57,953 nucleotides of DNA from Prescottella defluvii (GTDB lineage: Bacteria > Actinomycetota > Actinomycetes > Mycobacteriales > Mycobacteriaceae): the NCBI RefSeq assembly GCF_000738775.1, contig NZ_JPOC01000041.1, positions 1-57,953 of the forward strand, read 5' to 3'. Positions 26,133 through 34,255 of this stretch are shown here, piece after piece. A program made the position numbers and the translations under genes. Position 1 is the first letter of the stretch, and every line of letters begins with the position of its first letter. Below the pieces are notes generated by a model. The model did no database searches. It saw only the letters and a program-made list of their open reading frames with translations, and was not told the DNA's origin.

Positions 26133-27881
26133 CTACCGCAGGAAACGACCGGCGGCGTCCACAGCAGGGCCCGAACTATCCGCTCCCGCAACGAAAACCG
26201 CGAAAGCGAGGTCGTTGTCGATGCCCACGAACCATCCGTGTGAGCCTGTGCCCACACCGTACTCCGCCGTGCCGGTCTTGCCCGCGAGGTTCGGAAGATC
26301 GGCGAGGACCTTCGCGGTCCCGTCCGTGACCGTCTCCCGCATCATCGACCGGAGGTCGTCGTCGACGGTCGCCGGAACCGGTGCGACCGTACGGTCGGCC
26401 GTGCCGGGTTTCCCGGCGACGAGCATCGGCGCCTGCGTGGATCCGTGGGCGATGGATGCGGCGACCAACGCCATCCCGAACGGTGACGCCGTCACCTCCC
26501 CCTGCCCGATCGCCGACTCGACCCGCTGCGCCGGGGTGTCCGCGGCCGGCACCGCCCCGGTCACGGTGGTCAGCCCCGGCGTCGTGTAGTCCAGCCCCAG
26601 ACCGAACTGCAGCGCGGCCTGCTGCAGCGCATCCGGCGGCAGCGAGACGGCCAACCGCGCCATCGTTGTGTTGCACGAGTGCGCGAACGCCGAATGCAGC
26701 GGCACCGACCCCAGATCGAAGTTGTCGTCGTTGGGAATCTGGCGCCCCTCGACGTTCTCGGTGCCCGGGCAGGGCAGCACGGTGTCGGGCGTGACTGTCC
26801 CGGCCTGCAGCGCCGCCGACGTCGTCACCGTCTTGAACGTGGACCCGGGCGGGTACAGGCCGGTGAGGGCGATCGGCCCCTCCGCATCGGCGGGGGCGTT
26901 CTGCGCGACGGCGAGGACCGCGCCGGTCGACGGCCGCAACGCCACGATCGCCGCCGGCTGCGGGACGCCCGCGAGCGCGTTCTCGGCCGCCGTCTGCAAC
27001 GTCAGGTCCAGCGTGGTGTCGATGTCCGGGGCGGCGGCGCCGTCCTGCCCGGCGAGCCACTGGGTGCGTCCGTCCGACTCCACCATCTGCACCGCCCACC
27101 CGGCCGACGCCTCCTGCCCTTCCTGCCAGAGGGTCGCGAGGTCGGCGAACACCGGCGACGACAGTGCCTTGTCCACGGTGAGCAGTCGAGTCTGGTCCAC
27201 CAGTTCCACGCCCGGGATCGCCGCCAACTGCGCCCGGATGGGGGCGATGTCGGATTCACGCAACGTGACCGCCGTGACGGGCTTGCCGCCCGCCTGCGCG
27301 AGGTCACCGCGCAGCGACTCGGCGGTGATCGTCGGGACGATCGGGGTGAGCAACGGCGCCACGGCAGCGGGGTCCACCGACGGCTGCAGATTCACCAGTG
27401 TGACCACCTGCTGCGCCATGATCGGCCGGCCGTCGCTCGCCCGCACCTGCGGCGGCGGACCGGACGTCGGAGTGAACTGCACCGTCGAACCGTCGACGAG
27501 ACCCGGCACCAGCAGCGCGGGATCCCACGAGAGCCGTTGCTCACCGGAGACGTTCACGACCGTGCCCTCGGTGGAGTAGCGCCACTGCTTCCCGTCGCCG
27601 AAGTCCCAGTCCGCGTCGAGGGTGAACGAGTCGCCGCTCTGCGAGACGCTGAAACTGTGCCCCTGCGCGGACAGACCGTCGAACATCGCGGTCATCGCGG
27701 TCGACGCGGCGGCCGGATCCGTCGTCAGGTCCGCGGCCGTCCGGACGTCACCGGTCGCGAGGGCGTCGGCGAACTGCTGCTCCGCGGAGGGATCGTTCCC
27801 TCCGCATCCGGCCAGCACGAGCGCGGACGCGGCGGTCAGTGCGATCAGGTTCGTACGGAACGAAAGGCGCGGTGCGGGCAT
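26133..27881 (-). CDS. penicillin-binding lipoprotein (class B-like transpeptidase)
   Basis: 582 residues from ATG 27881. The lipobox L-A-G-C (Cys26) predicts membrane anchoring by lipid. Residues about 30-135 are an NTF2-like MecA-N domain, about 150-285 the dimerisation domain, and about 290-580 the transpeptidase domain with intact S-T-F-K (Ser347, Lys350), S-C-N (402-404) and K-T-G-T (535-538). It cross-links peptidoglycan and binds beta-lactams. The layout equals the mycobacterial lipoprotein Rv2864c. No classical ribosome-binding site is seen, and the start codon lies inside an 11-bp inverted repeat. The degenerate paralog follows on the same strand. Confidence 0.92.
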   Translation of the reverse strand: MPAPRLSFRTNLIALTAASALVLAGCGGNDPSAEQQFADALATGDVRTAADLTTDPAAASTAMTAMFDGLSAQGHSFSVSQSGDSFTLDADWDFGDGKQWRYSTEGTVVNVSGEQRLSWDPALLVPGLVDGSTVQFTPTSGPPPQVRASDGRPIMAQQVVTLVNLQPSVDPAAVAPLLTPIVPTITAESLRGDLAQAGGKPVTAVTLRESDIAPIRAQLAAIPGVELVDQTRLLTVDKALSSPVFADLATLWQEGQEASAGWAVQMVESDGRTQWLAGQDGAAAPDIDTTLDLTLQTAAENALAGVPQPAAIVALRPSTGAVLAVAQNAPADAEGPIALTGLYPPGSTFKTVTTSAALQAGTVTPDTVLPCPGTENVEGRQIPNDDNFDLGSVPLHSAFAHSCNTTMARLAVSLPPDALQQAALQFGLGLDYTTPGLTTVTGAVPAADTPAQRVESAIGQGEVTASPFGMALVAASIAHGSTQAPMLVAGKPGTADRTVAPVPATVDDDLRSMMRETVTDGTAKVLADLPNLAGKTGTAEYGVGTGSHGWFVGIDNDLAFAVFVAGADSSGPAVDAAGRFLR

Positions 27882-27902
27882 GACATCGATGATGCCCGCA
27901 CC
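27871..27902 (-). repeat. inverted repeat over the start codon of the penicillin-binding lipoprotein
   Basis: GGTGCGGGCAT (27871-27881) and ATGCCCGCACC (27892-27902) are perfect 11-base arms around ten bases. On the message the start codon at 27881 falls in the second arm, so a hairpin would hide it. Could equally be a protein-binding palindrome. Confidence 0.5.
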
Positions 27903-27937
27903 GTGGGCGATTCGCTGTCCACGCCACTCCGGGCAGC

Positions 27938-28966
27938 TCAGGCGATCGACGGGAGCCGGACGACCTGTCCGGCATACGCCAATCCGGCACCGAATCCGAG
28001 CAGCAGTGCGGTGTCGCCGGGCTTCGCGCCGCCGGACCGCAGGAGTTGTTCCATCGCCATCGGGATCGACGCCGCGCTGGTGTTGCCCGTCTCGACGATG
28101 TCGCGGGCCACCGCGACGGTGTCGGGCAGGCCGAGGGTCCGGATCAGGGCGTCGGTGATGCGACTGTTGGCCTGGTGCGGCACGAAGGCGTCGAGGTCGG
28201 CGGCGGTGATTCCGGACTTCTCCAGGGCATCACGGCACGCCTTCTCCAGGAAGGTCACCGCCCAGCGGAACACGGCCTGGCCGTTCATGCGGATGTAGGG
28301 TCGCTCCGCATCCGATCCGCGCTCCGCCACCTCGGTGAAGTACTGCTGGAAGTCCTTGTCCTGCTTGATCGCCGCGGTCTGACTTCCGTCCGATCCCCAC
28401 GCGACGGGACCGATACCCTCGGCCTCGGCGGGCCCCACCACGACCGCGCCGGCACCGTCGGCGAAGATGAACGCGCAGGTCCGGTCGGTCTGATCGAGCA
28501 GGTCGGACAGTCGTTCCACGCCGATCACCAGGACGTGTCGCGCCTGCCCGGCGCGGACGAGGCTAGCGGCATTGCCGAGCGCGTAGCAGAAGCCTGCGCA
28601 GCCGGCGGAGATGTCGTAGGCGGCGGTGTCGTGCATGCCGAGTTCGGTGGCGACCACCGCCCCCGCCGACGGTCCCAGCACCATCTGTGAGGACGTGGCC
28701 AGCACGACGGCGTCGATCTGGTCTGCGGCGAGACCGGCGGCAGCGAGCGCGTCGCGGGAGGCCGCGACGCTCATCGAGACGATGGTCTCGTCCGGCTCGG
28801 CCCAGCGACGAGCGGTGATTCCGGAGCGGGTCCGGATCCACTCGTCGGACGAGTCGATCCGGTCGACGATCTCCGCGTTGGGCACGACCCGGCGGGGTCG
28901 GTACGCCCCGAGACCCAGAAGGGCAGCGTGAGCGACGGGACCGGCGGTGGCGATGGGGGCTGGCAC
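27938..28966 (-). CDS. 3-oxoacyl-ACP synthase III-like enzyme (FabH/KAS III family)
   Basis: 342 residues from GTG 28966, with GGAGAGG upstream. The catalytic triad of KAS III is visible: Cys123 (S-A-G-C-A-G-F), His264 (P-H-Q-A-N) and Asn295 (E-T-G-N-T-S). The N-terminal R-S-G-I-T-A-R-R and the terminal G-F-G-A-G-L motifs also fit. It condenses an acyl-CoA primer with malonyl-ACP or a similar partner. A divergent TetR gene with two palindromes between them implies tight regulation, which is unusual for a housekeeping FabH; a role in a specialised fatty acid or secondary pathway is more likely. Confidence 0.9.
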   Translation of the reverse strand: MPAPIATAGPVAHAALLGLGAYRPRRVVPNAEIVDRIDSSDEWIRTRSGITARRWAEPDETIVSMSVAASRDALAAAGLAADQIDAVVLATSSQMVLGPSAGAVVATELGMHDTAAYDISAGCAGFCYALGNAASLVRAGQARHVLVIGVERLSDLLDQTDRTCAFIFADGAGAVVVGPAEAEGIGPVAWGSDGSQTAAIKQDKDFQQYFTEVAERGSDAERPYIRMNGQAVFRWAVTFLEKACRDALEKSGITAADLDAFVPHQANSRITDALIRTLGLPDTVAVARDIVETGNTSAASIPMAMEQLLRSGGAKPGDTALLLGFGAGLAYAGQVVRLPSIA

Positions 28967-28978
28967 GGCATCCTCTCC

Positions 28979-29000
28979 ATGTGAACCGATCAGTTCACAT
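28979..29000. promoter_or_regulatory. operator 1 between KAS III and TetR genes
   Basis: ATGTGAAC and GTTCACAT arms flank CGATCA, making a 22-base palindrome with one central mismatched pair. It starts 13 bases upstream of the KAS III start codon. Its core matches operator 2. Confidence 0.65.
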
Positions 29001-29014
29001 GGATGCGATCTAAC

Positions 29015-29032
29015 ATGAACCGATCGGTTCAT
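29015..29032. promoter_or_regulatory. operator 2 between KAS III and TetR genes
   Basis: ATGAACCGATCGGTTCAT is a perfect 18-base palindrome 20 bases upstream of the TetR start codon. Its centre is 34 bases from that of operator 1, which puts them on nearby faces of the helix. Two matching sites in a divergent promoter region strongly suggest binding by the adjacent TetR protein. Confidence 0.72.
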
Positions 29033-29052
29033 ACAACCCTGGAGGACCCCGC

Positions 29053-29634
29053 ATGACCGCCCCACGGCCGCGAGCTCGACTCCTCACGAGCACGATCGCC
29101 GTGGTGCAGGAGCACGGGGTGCATGCCGCCGGCCTGACCGAGCTGCTCAAGCGAAGCAACGCGTCGCGCAATTCCCTGTATCAGCACTTCCCGGCGGGCA
29201 AGGGCCAACTCGTCGAGACGGCGGCACGGATCGTGTCGCGGGTCGTCCATTCGCACGTGGCCGTGACGGCGGACAAGCTGGCGAGCACGCCGTCGGTGTC
29301 GCGGTGGCTGGACGAACTCTTCGCATTCTGGCTCGAACCACTCGAGTCCAGCGAGTATCGCCTCGGTTCGTTCATGATGGCGGCCGCACTCGACGAACTG
29401 GACCCGACGGTGCAGGCGGCCGCCGGCCAGGCGTTCGACGACTGGACCGCCCGGCTCGCGGACGGCATGGTGGCCGCCGGAATCGAAGCAGCGGCCGCGC
29501 GCTCGACGGCAGGGTTTCTCCTGTCCGCGATCGAGGGTGCGATCGTGCAGAGCCGCGCGCTCGAGTCGAGTCGCCCGTTCGCCGACGCGCACACCCAGCT
29601 CCGCATCCTGCTGGAGTTCCATCTCGCTCGCTGA
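29053..29634 (+). CDS. TetR-family regulator divergent from KAS III gene
   Basis: 193 residues from ATG 29053, with GGAGG upstream. The helix-turn-helix (about 10-55) reads L-T-S-T-I-A-V-V-Q-E-H-G-V-H-A-A-G-L, then S-N-A-S-R-N-S-L-Y-Q-H-F-P-A-G-K. The C-terminal region is like the LmrA/YxaF-type ligand domain. It sits head to head with the KAS III gene across 86 bases that hold two copies of a TGAACCGATC-type palindrome. Autoregulation and repression of the KAS III gene are the simplest reading. Confidence 0.9.
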   Translation: MTAPRPRARLLTSTIAVVQEHGVHAAGLTELLKRSNASRNSLYQHFPAGKGQLVETAARIVSRVVHSHVAVTADKLASTPSVSRWLDELFAFWLEPLESSEYRLGSFMMAAALDELDPTVQAAAGQAFDDWTARLADGMVAAGIEAAAARSTAGFLLSAIEGAIVQSRALESSRPFADAHTQLRILLEFHLAR

Positions 29635-29747
29635 CCGCCGCAGTACCGATCCGCGGGCGCGAAACAGACCCGTTCGGCGGTGGCGCTCCCGCCCCAGCGG
29701 AGTAATCATGTAATCAGTGCAAGCAGATCGACCCGAGGAGGACGATC

Positions 29748-30317
29748 ATGAGAAAGGCACACGGCCACGGATTCGGACGCCCCGGCGGCTGGCAGCAGGC
29801 CGATTCACCCGACGCCTCGGACGCCGCCGACTGGTTCGCCGGCAGACTCCCCGACGACTGGTTCACCGGCCCCGCCACCGTCGAGGTGGATCGCGAGGAG
29901 ATCGTCGTGACCGGCGAACTTCCACCGGTCGAAGCCGGCGAGACCGAGGACTCCGAGGGCTCCGAGGCCGCCGCGGCGGGGCGCGTCTCCCGGTTCCGGG
30001 AATCCACCCGGCCTGAACGCATGCAGATCGCCGACGAGGCCGAGGCTCGCTACGGCCGGAAAGTTGCGTGGAGCGTCACGATCGGCGGTCGGCGAATCCT
30101 GTTCACACACCTCGCCGTTCCGGTGATGACGCGGCTGCGACAACCCGAGCGCAAGGTCCTCGACACCCTCGTCGACGCCGGCGTCGCCCGCTCCAGGTCC
30201 GACGCCTTGGCGTGGACGGTCAAGCTCGCCGGCCAGCACGCCGAGGAGTGGCTCGCCGAACTGCGCGAGGCGATGCGCAAGGTCGACGACCTCAGATCGG
30301 AGGGACCGCAGATCTGA
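29748..30317 (+). CDS. conserved hypothetical protein with ribbon-helix-helix-like C-terminus
   Basis: 189 residues from ATG 29748, with a strong GAGGAGG site. The first 80 residues are acidic, Gly-rich at the very start (H-G-H-G-F-G-R-P-G-G-W-Q-Q) and contain W-F-A-G-R-L-P-D-D-W-F and a beta-hairpin-like V-E-V-D-R-E-E-I-V-V-T-G-E-L-P. The C-terminal part (about 140-185) reads V-L-D-T-L-V-D-A-G-V-A-R-S-R-S-D-A-L-A-W-T-V and resembles a ribbon-helix-helix module. A DNA-binding or nucleoid role is possible but unproven. Its end overlaps a convergent membrane protein gene by 26 bases. Confidence 0.7.
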   Translation: MRKAHGHGFGRPGGWQQADSPDASDAADWFAGRLPDDWFTGPATVEVDREEIVVTGELPPVEAGETEDSEGSEAAAAGRVSRFRESTRPERMQIADEAEARYGRKVAWSVTIGGRRILFTHLAVPVMTRLRQPERKVLDTLVDAGVARSRSDALAWTVKLAGQHAEEWLAELREAMRKVDDLRSEGPQI

Positions 30318-30831
30318 CCGAGACTGTCGATGTCACGCCACGTCGGGGAAGTAAGTGCCCGGTCGCCCGGACTGTCATGAGGAGGCCGACGACCACCAGC
30401 CCTGCGACACCGTTCGCGCGGAAGCCGCGCCGATCGGCGCAGACTCTCGCCAACTCGCGCTGAGGAATCCCCGACACCTGCAGCCGACCCTCCGGTGCCG
30501 GGCGGACGACGGAGCCGCACTCCACCGTCCGCTGCCCCATGCTGTCGATGGGCACGACGACGGTCGCGACGGCCGCTCGCCCGGCGAGCAGCAGAGCCCC
30601 GGCGGCGAGAAGCGCGCACACGACTCCGAACAGGATCCGGAACCTGCTGTGCCGCCGATACTTCCACCAAGCAATGCTGATCCCGGCGCCCACCACGACG
30701 TACAACACCCACACCCACGTGTTCGACGCGAACAGCGTCAGCGCCAGTGCCGACGCCGCCGTCACCCAGAACGCAGCACTGACCACGTCGGACGGAACAC
30801 CACGGACATGGCCTCGCTCCCGAGTGGTCAT
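30292..30831 (-). CDS. hypothetical membrane protein
   Basis: 179 residues from ATG 30831. Two hydrophobic segments near the N-terminus (about 18-34 and 36-52), a third at about 67-90 and one near 140-158 indicate a four-helix membrane protein. Between the third and fourth lies a loop of about 50 residues with three Cys and G-Q-R-T-V-E-C-G-S-V-V-R-P, probably outside the cell. No known domain is recognised. The final 26 bases overlap the end of the gene on the plus strand. Confidence 0.62.
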   Translation of the reverse strand: MTTRERGHVRGVPSDVVSAAFWVTAASALALTLFASNTWVWVLYVVVGAGISIAWWKYRRHSRFRILFGVVCALLAAGALLLAGRAAVATVVVPIDSMGQRTVECGSVVRPAPEGRLQVSGIPQRELARVCADRRGFRANGVAGLVVVGLLMTVRATGHLLPRRGVTSTVSVRSAVPPI

Positions 30832-30915
30832 GCGCCCATCCTCACAGACCCGCACGGATCCGGGCCGCCGACTCCCTGACGGCCTGCGTGGGATCAGCGT
30901 GACCTCGATATCCGG

Positions 30916-30944
30916 TGGAGACTGTTCGAGGCATCGACTACTGT
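30916..30944 (+). promoter_or_regulatory. predicted promoter of the ABC-F leader
   Basis: TGGAGA (30916-30921), 17 bases, TACTGT (30939-30944). The ATG of the short upstream ORF begins eight bases after the -10 box, which suggests a leaderless transcript. The -35 match is only moderate. Confidence 0.4.
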
Positions 30945-30951
30945 CCAGCAC

Positions 30952-30996
30952 ATGTTTGCAGGCACCGGATTCATGAAGCCCTGGTCGCTCCGCTGA
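30952..30996 (+). CDS. 14-residue leader peptide upstream of ABC-F gene
   Basis: ATG 30952 to TGA 30994-30996 encodes M-F-A-G-T-G-F-M-K-P-W-S-L-R. The stop codon overlaps the first arm of a hairpin, and the ORF lies 107 bases upstream of an antibiotic-resistance-type ABC-F gene. Short ORFs of this kind sense ribosome-stalling drugs in known inducible ABC-F genes. Translation has to be shown; the supporting evidence is its position, a promoter-like -10 box before it and the alternative hairpins after it. Confidence 0.5.
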   Translation: MFAGTGFMKPWSLR

Positions 30997-31079
30997 CGGC
31001 GGCGACCCGAGTTTCCACTCCTCTCTGAAGCCGCCGTCCCGGGAATTCACGCCGGGCGGCAATTTCGTGCTGTCCCGGC
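30995..31079 (+). promoter_or_regulatory. candidate attenuator with four alternating segments
   Basis: Segment 1 GACGGCGGC (30995-31003) pairs with segment 2 GCCGCCGTC (31030-31038). Segment 2 can instead pair through GCCGCC with GGCGGC (31055-31060). Overlapping that, GCCGGG (31051-31056) can pair with CCCGGC (31074-31079). The 1:2 and 3:4 pairs exclude 2:3. A ribosome stalled on the leader ORF would cover segment 1. Confidence 0.45.
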
Positions 31080-31103
31080 TCCATCTCGAGCTGCGGAGAA
31101 TCG

Positions 31104-32732
31104 ATGTCCGTCTTCCCCCTTCCTGCCGGCGCGCAGGCCCACATCCGAGCACAGTCGGTCCACGTCACCCTCGGATCCCGACCGGTCCTGACGGATGTCT
31201 CCGTCACGGTGTCCAATCGTTCACGGCTTGCCGTCGTCGGCGAGAACGGCCGCGGCAAGACCACTCTCCTGCACGTACTCGCAGGAATTCGGCAGCCCGA
31301 CGCCGGGTCGGTCAGCCGAGTCGGCTCACTGGGTATCGCTCAGCAGGCCATACCTTTTCGTGCGGATGAGACCGTCGGCACGTTGATCGCCGAAACCATC
31401 GAACCATCCGTCCTGGCGTTGCGGGCACTGGACATCGAGGCGGTTCGGCTCGCGGCCGGCGAGCCGGGGGCCGACGAGCCCTACGCCACGGCCCTGGATG
31501 CCGCGACCCGGCTCGATGCCTGGGATGCGGAGCGCCGCATCGATATCGCGCTGGCTGCTCTACATGCGTGCAGCGACCGGGAGCGCCCGCTGGCGACGCT
31601 TTCCGTCGGCCAGCGCTACCGGATACGCCTCGCCTGTCTGCTCGGGTCCGCACAGGACATCCTCCTGCTGGACGAACCGACGAATCACCTGGATCGGGAC
31701 GGGTTGGACTTCCTCACCGAACGCCTCCGATCCCGCTCCGGCGGACTCGCGATCGTCAGCCACGATCGCGCGCTCCTGCACGAGGTTGCCGAGCAGTTCC
31801 TGGATCTGGATCCGAGCCAGGACGATCGCCCGCAACTCTTCGCCGGCGGCTACACCGGATGGCAGGACGGGCGACGGCGGGCTCGCGAACGATGGGTGCA
31901 CGAGCATGACGAACAGCTCACCGAGCGTGCCCGCCTGCAGGAAGCCGTCGCGCAGGCCCGCGACCGGCTCCGCACCGGCTGGCGCCCCGACAAGGGGCAC
32001 GGCAAGCACCAGCGCCAGTCCCGCGCACCCGGTCTGGTGCAGGCACTCGAGCGGCGCCGATCCGATCTCGAGGCCCATACCGTCACCGTGCCCGAACCCC
32101 CTCTGCGACTGCGGTTTCCCGACCTGGTGGTCCGCTCGGGTGCCCCGCTGCTTCGCTGCGACGACGTCACGGTGGCAGACCGGCTGGACTCCCCGGTCGG
32201 GCTTTCCCTGGATGCGGGTGACCGGCTGCTCGTCACCGGCCACAACGGTGCAGGCAAATCGACGCTGCTCGCCGTGCTCGCCGGTGAGCTGACGCCGACA
32301 ACGGGCAGCGTTCATCGCCGCGCCGGTGCCCGCATCGCGCTGATCGGCCAGGAAGTTCCGGCGTGGGAACCCGAACTGACCGCGCACGAACTCTACGAGC
32401 GCCACATCCGGAGTCTCGACCTGCACCTCGACGTCGATCCACTCCCCCTCGCATCGACGGGCCTGCTGGAGAAGCGATCCCGAGGCGTTCCCGTCGGGAA
32501 GCTCTCGCAAGGCCAACAGCGCAGACTTCACCTCGCAATGCAACTCGCGGCCCGGCCCACGATGCTCCTCTGCGACGAACCCACCAATCACCTGTCGGTA
32601 TCTCTGGTCGAGGAACTCACCGCCGCACTGTCGGTTACGCCTGCCACTGTCGTCGTGGCCACCCACGATCGGCAGCTACTCGCCGACCTGGCGCGCTGGC
32701 CCCGGCTCGCCCTCGGTGCCGAGATGCGGTGA
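31104..32732 (+). CDS. ABC-F ribosomal protection protein
   Basis: 542 residues from ATG 31104, with GGAG five bases upstream. Two ABC cassettes without membrane segments: Walker [10 protein letters not shown] (46-54), signature L-S-V-G-Q, Walker B D-E-P-T-N-H-L-D; then a charged helical linker (about 255-330), a second Walker [15 protein letters not shown] and [12 protein letters not shown] proteins bind the ribosomal E site and dislodge macrolides, lincosamides or pleuromutilins. The leader ORF and alternative hairpins upstream favour a drug-inducible resistance factor over a housekeeping EttA. The exact drug cannot be told from sequence. Confidence 0.9.
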   Translation: MSVFPLPAGAQAHIRAQSVHVTLGSRPVLTDVSVTVSNRSRLAVVGENGRGKTTLLHVLAGIRQPDAGSVSRVGSLGIAQQAIPFRADETVGTLIAETIEPSVLALRALDIEAVRLAAGEPGADEPYATALDAATRLDAWDAERRIDIALAALHACSDRERPLATLSVGQRYRIRLACLLGSAQDILLLDEPTNHLDRDGLDFLTERLRSRSGGLAIVSHDRALLHEVAEQFLDLDPSQDDRPQLFAGGYTGWQDGRRRARERWVHEHDEQLTERARLQEAVAQARDRLRTGWRPDKGHGKHQRQSRAPGLVQALERRRSDLEAHTVTVPEPPLRLRFPDLVVRSGAPLLRCDDVTVADRLDSPVGLSLDAGDRLLVTGHNGAGKSTLLAVLAGELTPTTGSVHRRAGARIALIGQEVPAWEPELTAHELYERHIRSLDLHLDVDPLPLASTGLLEKRSRGVPVGKLSQGQQRRLHLAMQLAARPTMLLCDEPTNHLSVSLVEELTAALSVTPATVVVATHDRQLLADLARWPRLALGAEMR

Positions 32733-32800
32733 AGGCGAGGCGGCACCCCGCCTGACGCGATTCGGCCGACAGCCGGCTCGGCGTGGGAAATACTGCGTCC

Positions 32801-32875
32801 ATGACTGCCGCCGCCGAAACCGGGACACCGGTGACAGCTGCGACCGCGCAGCTGTCACCGGTCCGGGAGGTCTGA
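32801..32875 (+). CDS. 24-residue ORF translationally coupled to MDMPI gene
   Basis: ATG 32801 to TGA 32873-32875 encodes a Thr/Ala-rich 24-residue peptide. Its stop overlaps the ATG of the next gene by one base (TGATG), and the downstream ribosome-binding site GGGAGG lies inside it. TACTGC (32791-32796) four bases upstream could be the -10 box of a leaderless transcript. The ORF contains a perfect 16-bp hairpin, so its translation would melt that hairpin and could free the following start. Confidence 0.45.
   Translation: MTAAAETGTPVTAATAQLSPVREV
32827..32862 (+). repeat. 16-bp perfect inverted repeat
   Basis: ACCGGTGACAGCTGCG (32827-32842) and CGCAGCTGTCACCGGT (32847-32862) are exact arms around four bases. 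It lies 94 bases after the ABC-F stop and 12 bases before the MDMPI-fold start. It could end ABC-F transcription, although no T-run follows, or control the next gene. Confidence 0.75.
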
Positions 32876-33528
32876 TGCGTGACGTGACGGAGTTGGCTCA
32901 CGCCGAGCGGGCCCAGCTCGCAGCTCTCCTGAAATCACTGACCGCGCAGCAGTGGCAAGAGCCGTCGCTGTGCGCCGGCTGGACTGTCCGCGACGTCGTT
33001 GCCCACATGCTGAGCTACGAGGAGCTGGGCCCGGTCGGGGTGGTGAGCCGGTTCATGCGCGGCCGGCTGCGGTTCGATCGCGCCAACGACATCGGACTGG
33101 CAGATTTCGATGGGCAGGGCCCGCAACAGCTCGTCGATCTACTGGACCGGAGCCTGCAACCCAGGGGGCTGACCACCGCCTTCGGGAGCCGAATCGCGCT
33201 CGTCGACGGGATGATCCACCAGCAGGACATTCGTCGACCGCTCGGCATCCCCCGGGACATTCCCGCCGAGCGGCTCGCGCCCGCGCTGAGCTTCGCGCGC
33301 ATCGCGCCCCCGATCGGTGCGCGCAGACGCATCCGGGGCCTTCGGTTGGTCGCCACCGACCTGGACTGGGCCGCGGGACGCGGACCCGAGATCCGCGGAT
33401 CAGGCGAGGCGCTGCTCATGTCCATCGCCGGCCGCCACGATGTCACGGGCGAGCTCGAGGGCCCCGGCCTGGCGACGCTGAGAGGCCGGACCGGCAGCGC
33501 ATCTGACTGCCCGCCGCCGAACGTCTGA
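32875..33528 (+). CDS. maleylpyruvate isomerase-type (MDMPI/DinB fold) protein
   Basis: 217 residues from ATG 32875, with GGGAGG six bases upstream. The N-terminal W-x-x-x-S-L-C-A-G-W-T-V-R-D-V-V-A-H-M (about 21-42) is the signature of the mycothiol-dependent isomerase-like TIGR03083 group, in which His and further His residues (here H-Q-Q-D at about 107-110) bind a metal. The C-terminal SCP2-like part is short. These proteins occur widely in mycothiol-producing actinobacteria; a few are maleylpyruvate isomerases or thiol transferases, most are unknown. It is close behind an ABC-F gene and could be a detoxifying partner. Confidence 0.82.
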   Translation: MRDVTELAHAERAQLAALLKSLTAQQWQEPSLCAGWTVRDVVAHMLSYEELGPVGVVSRFMRGRLRFDRANDIGLADFDGQGPQQLVDLLDRSLQPRGLTTAFGSRIALVDGMIHQQDIRRPLGIPRDIPAERLAPALSFARIAPPIGARRRIRGLRLVATDLDWAAGRGPEIRGSGEALLMSIAGRHDVTGELEGPGLATLRGRTGSASDCPPPNV

Positions 33529-33559
33529 TCGTACTGACCGGACAGGTTGATCGAGTTCC

Positions 33560-34255
33560 TCAATCACGTTGGCCATTAACAGGTCTCGCTGTCGGTGGGG
33601 GGATGCCGATCTCGTCGACGGTATGGCCGCTACAGGCAATCCTGGTTGCACTGGCGTGCTCGATCCGGGACACCAGGAACCACCGCATATCGCCGCGTAG
33701 CCGGCACCATCCGATCAGGTACCAATGGCCGTTCCTGGAGGCGAACATCACCGGCTCGACGTCGCGGGTGGTCTTGTCGCCGTCACCCGAGGTGTAGCGG
33801 ATGCGCACCACCCGTTGCTCGGCCATCGCTTCCTCCAGTGCCGACTTGATCGTGCGCGGAGTGGGAGGCGCATCGACCCAGACGCGACTGGCCAGCTCAT
33901 CGGCCTTCGTCCGGGTCCGTGGATCGAGTACGTCCATGATCTTCCGAACGCCCGCCAAGGCGAGATCGGCGTAGGGGGCATCGGGTGCGGCCGAGACTGC
34001 CGCGAGGAGCGCCACTGCCTGCACGGGGGTCAGGCTGACCGGCGGCAGCGTGCTGCGGGCGACGAGCCCGTAGCCACCGCCGGGGCCCGGGCGCGACCAG
34101 ATCAGCGCGCCACTGTTCTCGAGTGCGGTGAGGTCTCTCTTGACCGTCCGCACGGACACGCCGAACTCTTGTGCCAGTCGCTCGGCAGTGCATCCACGCG
34201 ATCCGCTGCGCCGCAGCATCTCGGACAGTGCGTGGAGCCGCTCCGCCCTCTTCAT
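33560..34255 (-). CDS. YafY-type HTH and WYL-domain regulator
   Basis: 231 residues from ATG 34255, with GGGGAG four bases upstream; GTG 34279 is the longer alternative. Residues 1-60 form a DeoR-like helix-turn-helix (E-R-L-H-A-L-S-E-M-L, then F-G-V-S-V-R-T-V-K-R-D-L). Residues about 130-205 form a WYL domain with R-Y-T-S-G-D and the H-W-Y-L-I-G-W-C-R-L-R motif. WYL domains bind nucleotides or nucleic acid. It is divergent from an alpha/beta hydrolase gene with 89 bases between the starts, a pairing very common in actinobacteria, so control of that gene is likely. Confidence 0.9.
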   Translation of the reverse strand: MKRAERLHALSEMLRRSGSRGCTAERLAQEFGVSVRTVKRDLTALENSGALIWSRPGPGGGYGLVARSTLPPVSLTPVQAVALLAAVSAAPDAPYADLALAGVRKIMDVLDPRTRTKADELASRVWVDAPPTPRTIKSALEEAMAEQRVVRIRYTSGDGDKTTRDVEPVMFASRNGHWYLIGWCRLRGDMRWFLVSRIEHASATRIACSGHTVDEIGIPPPTARPVNGQRD

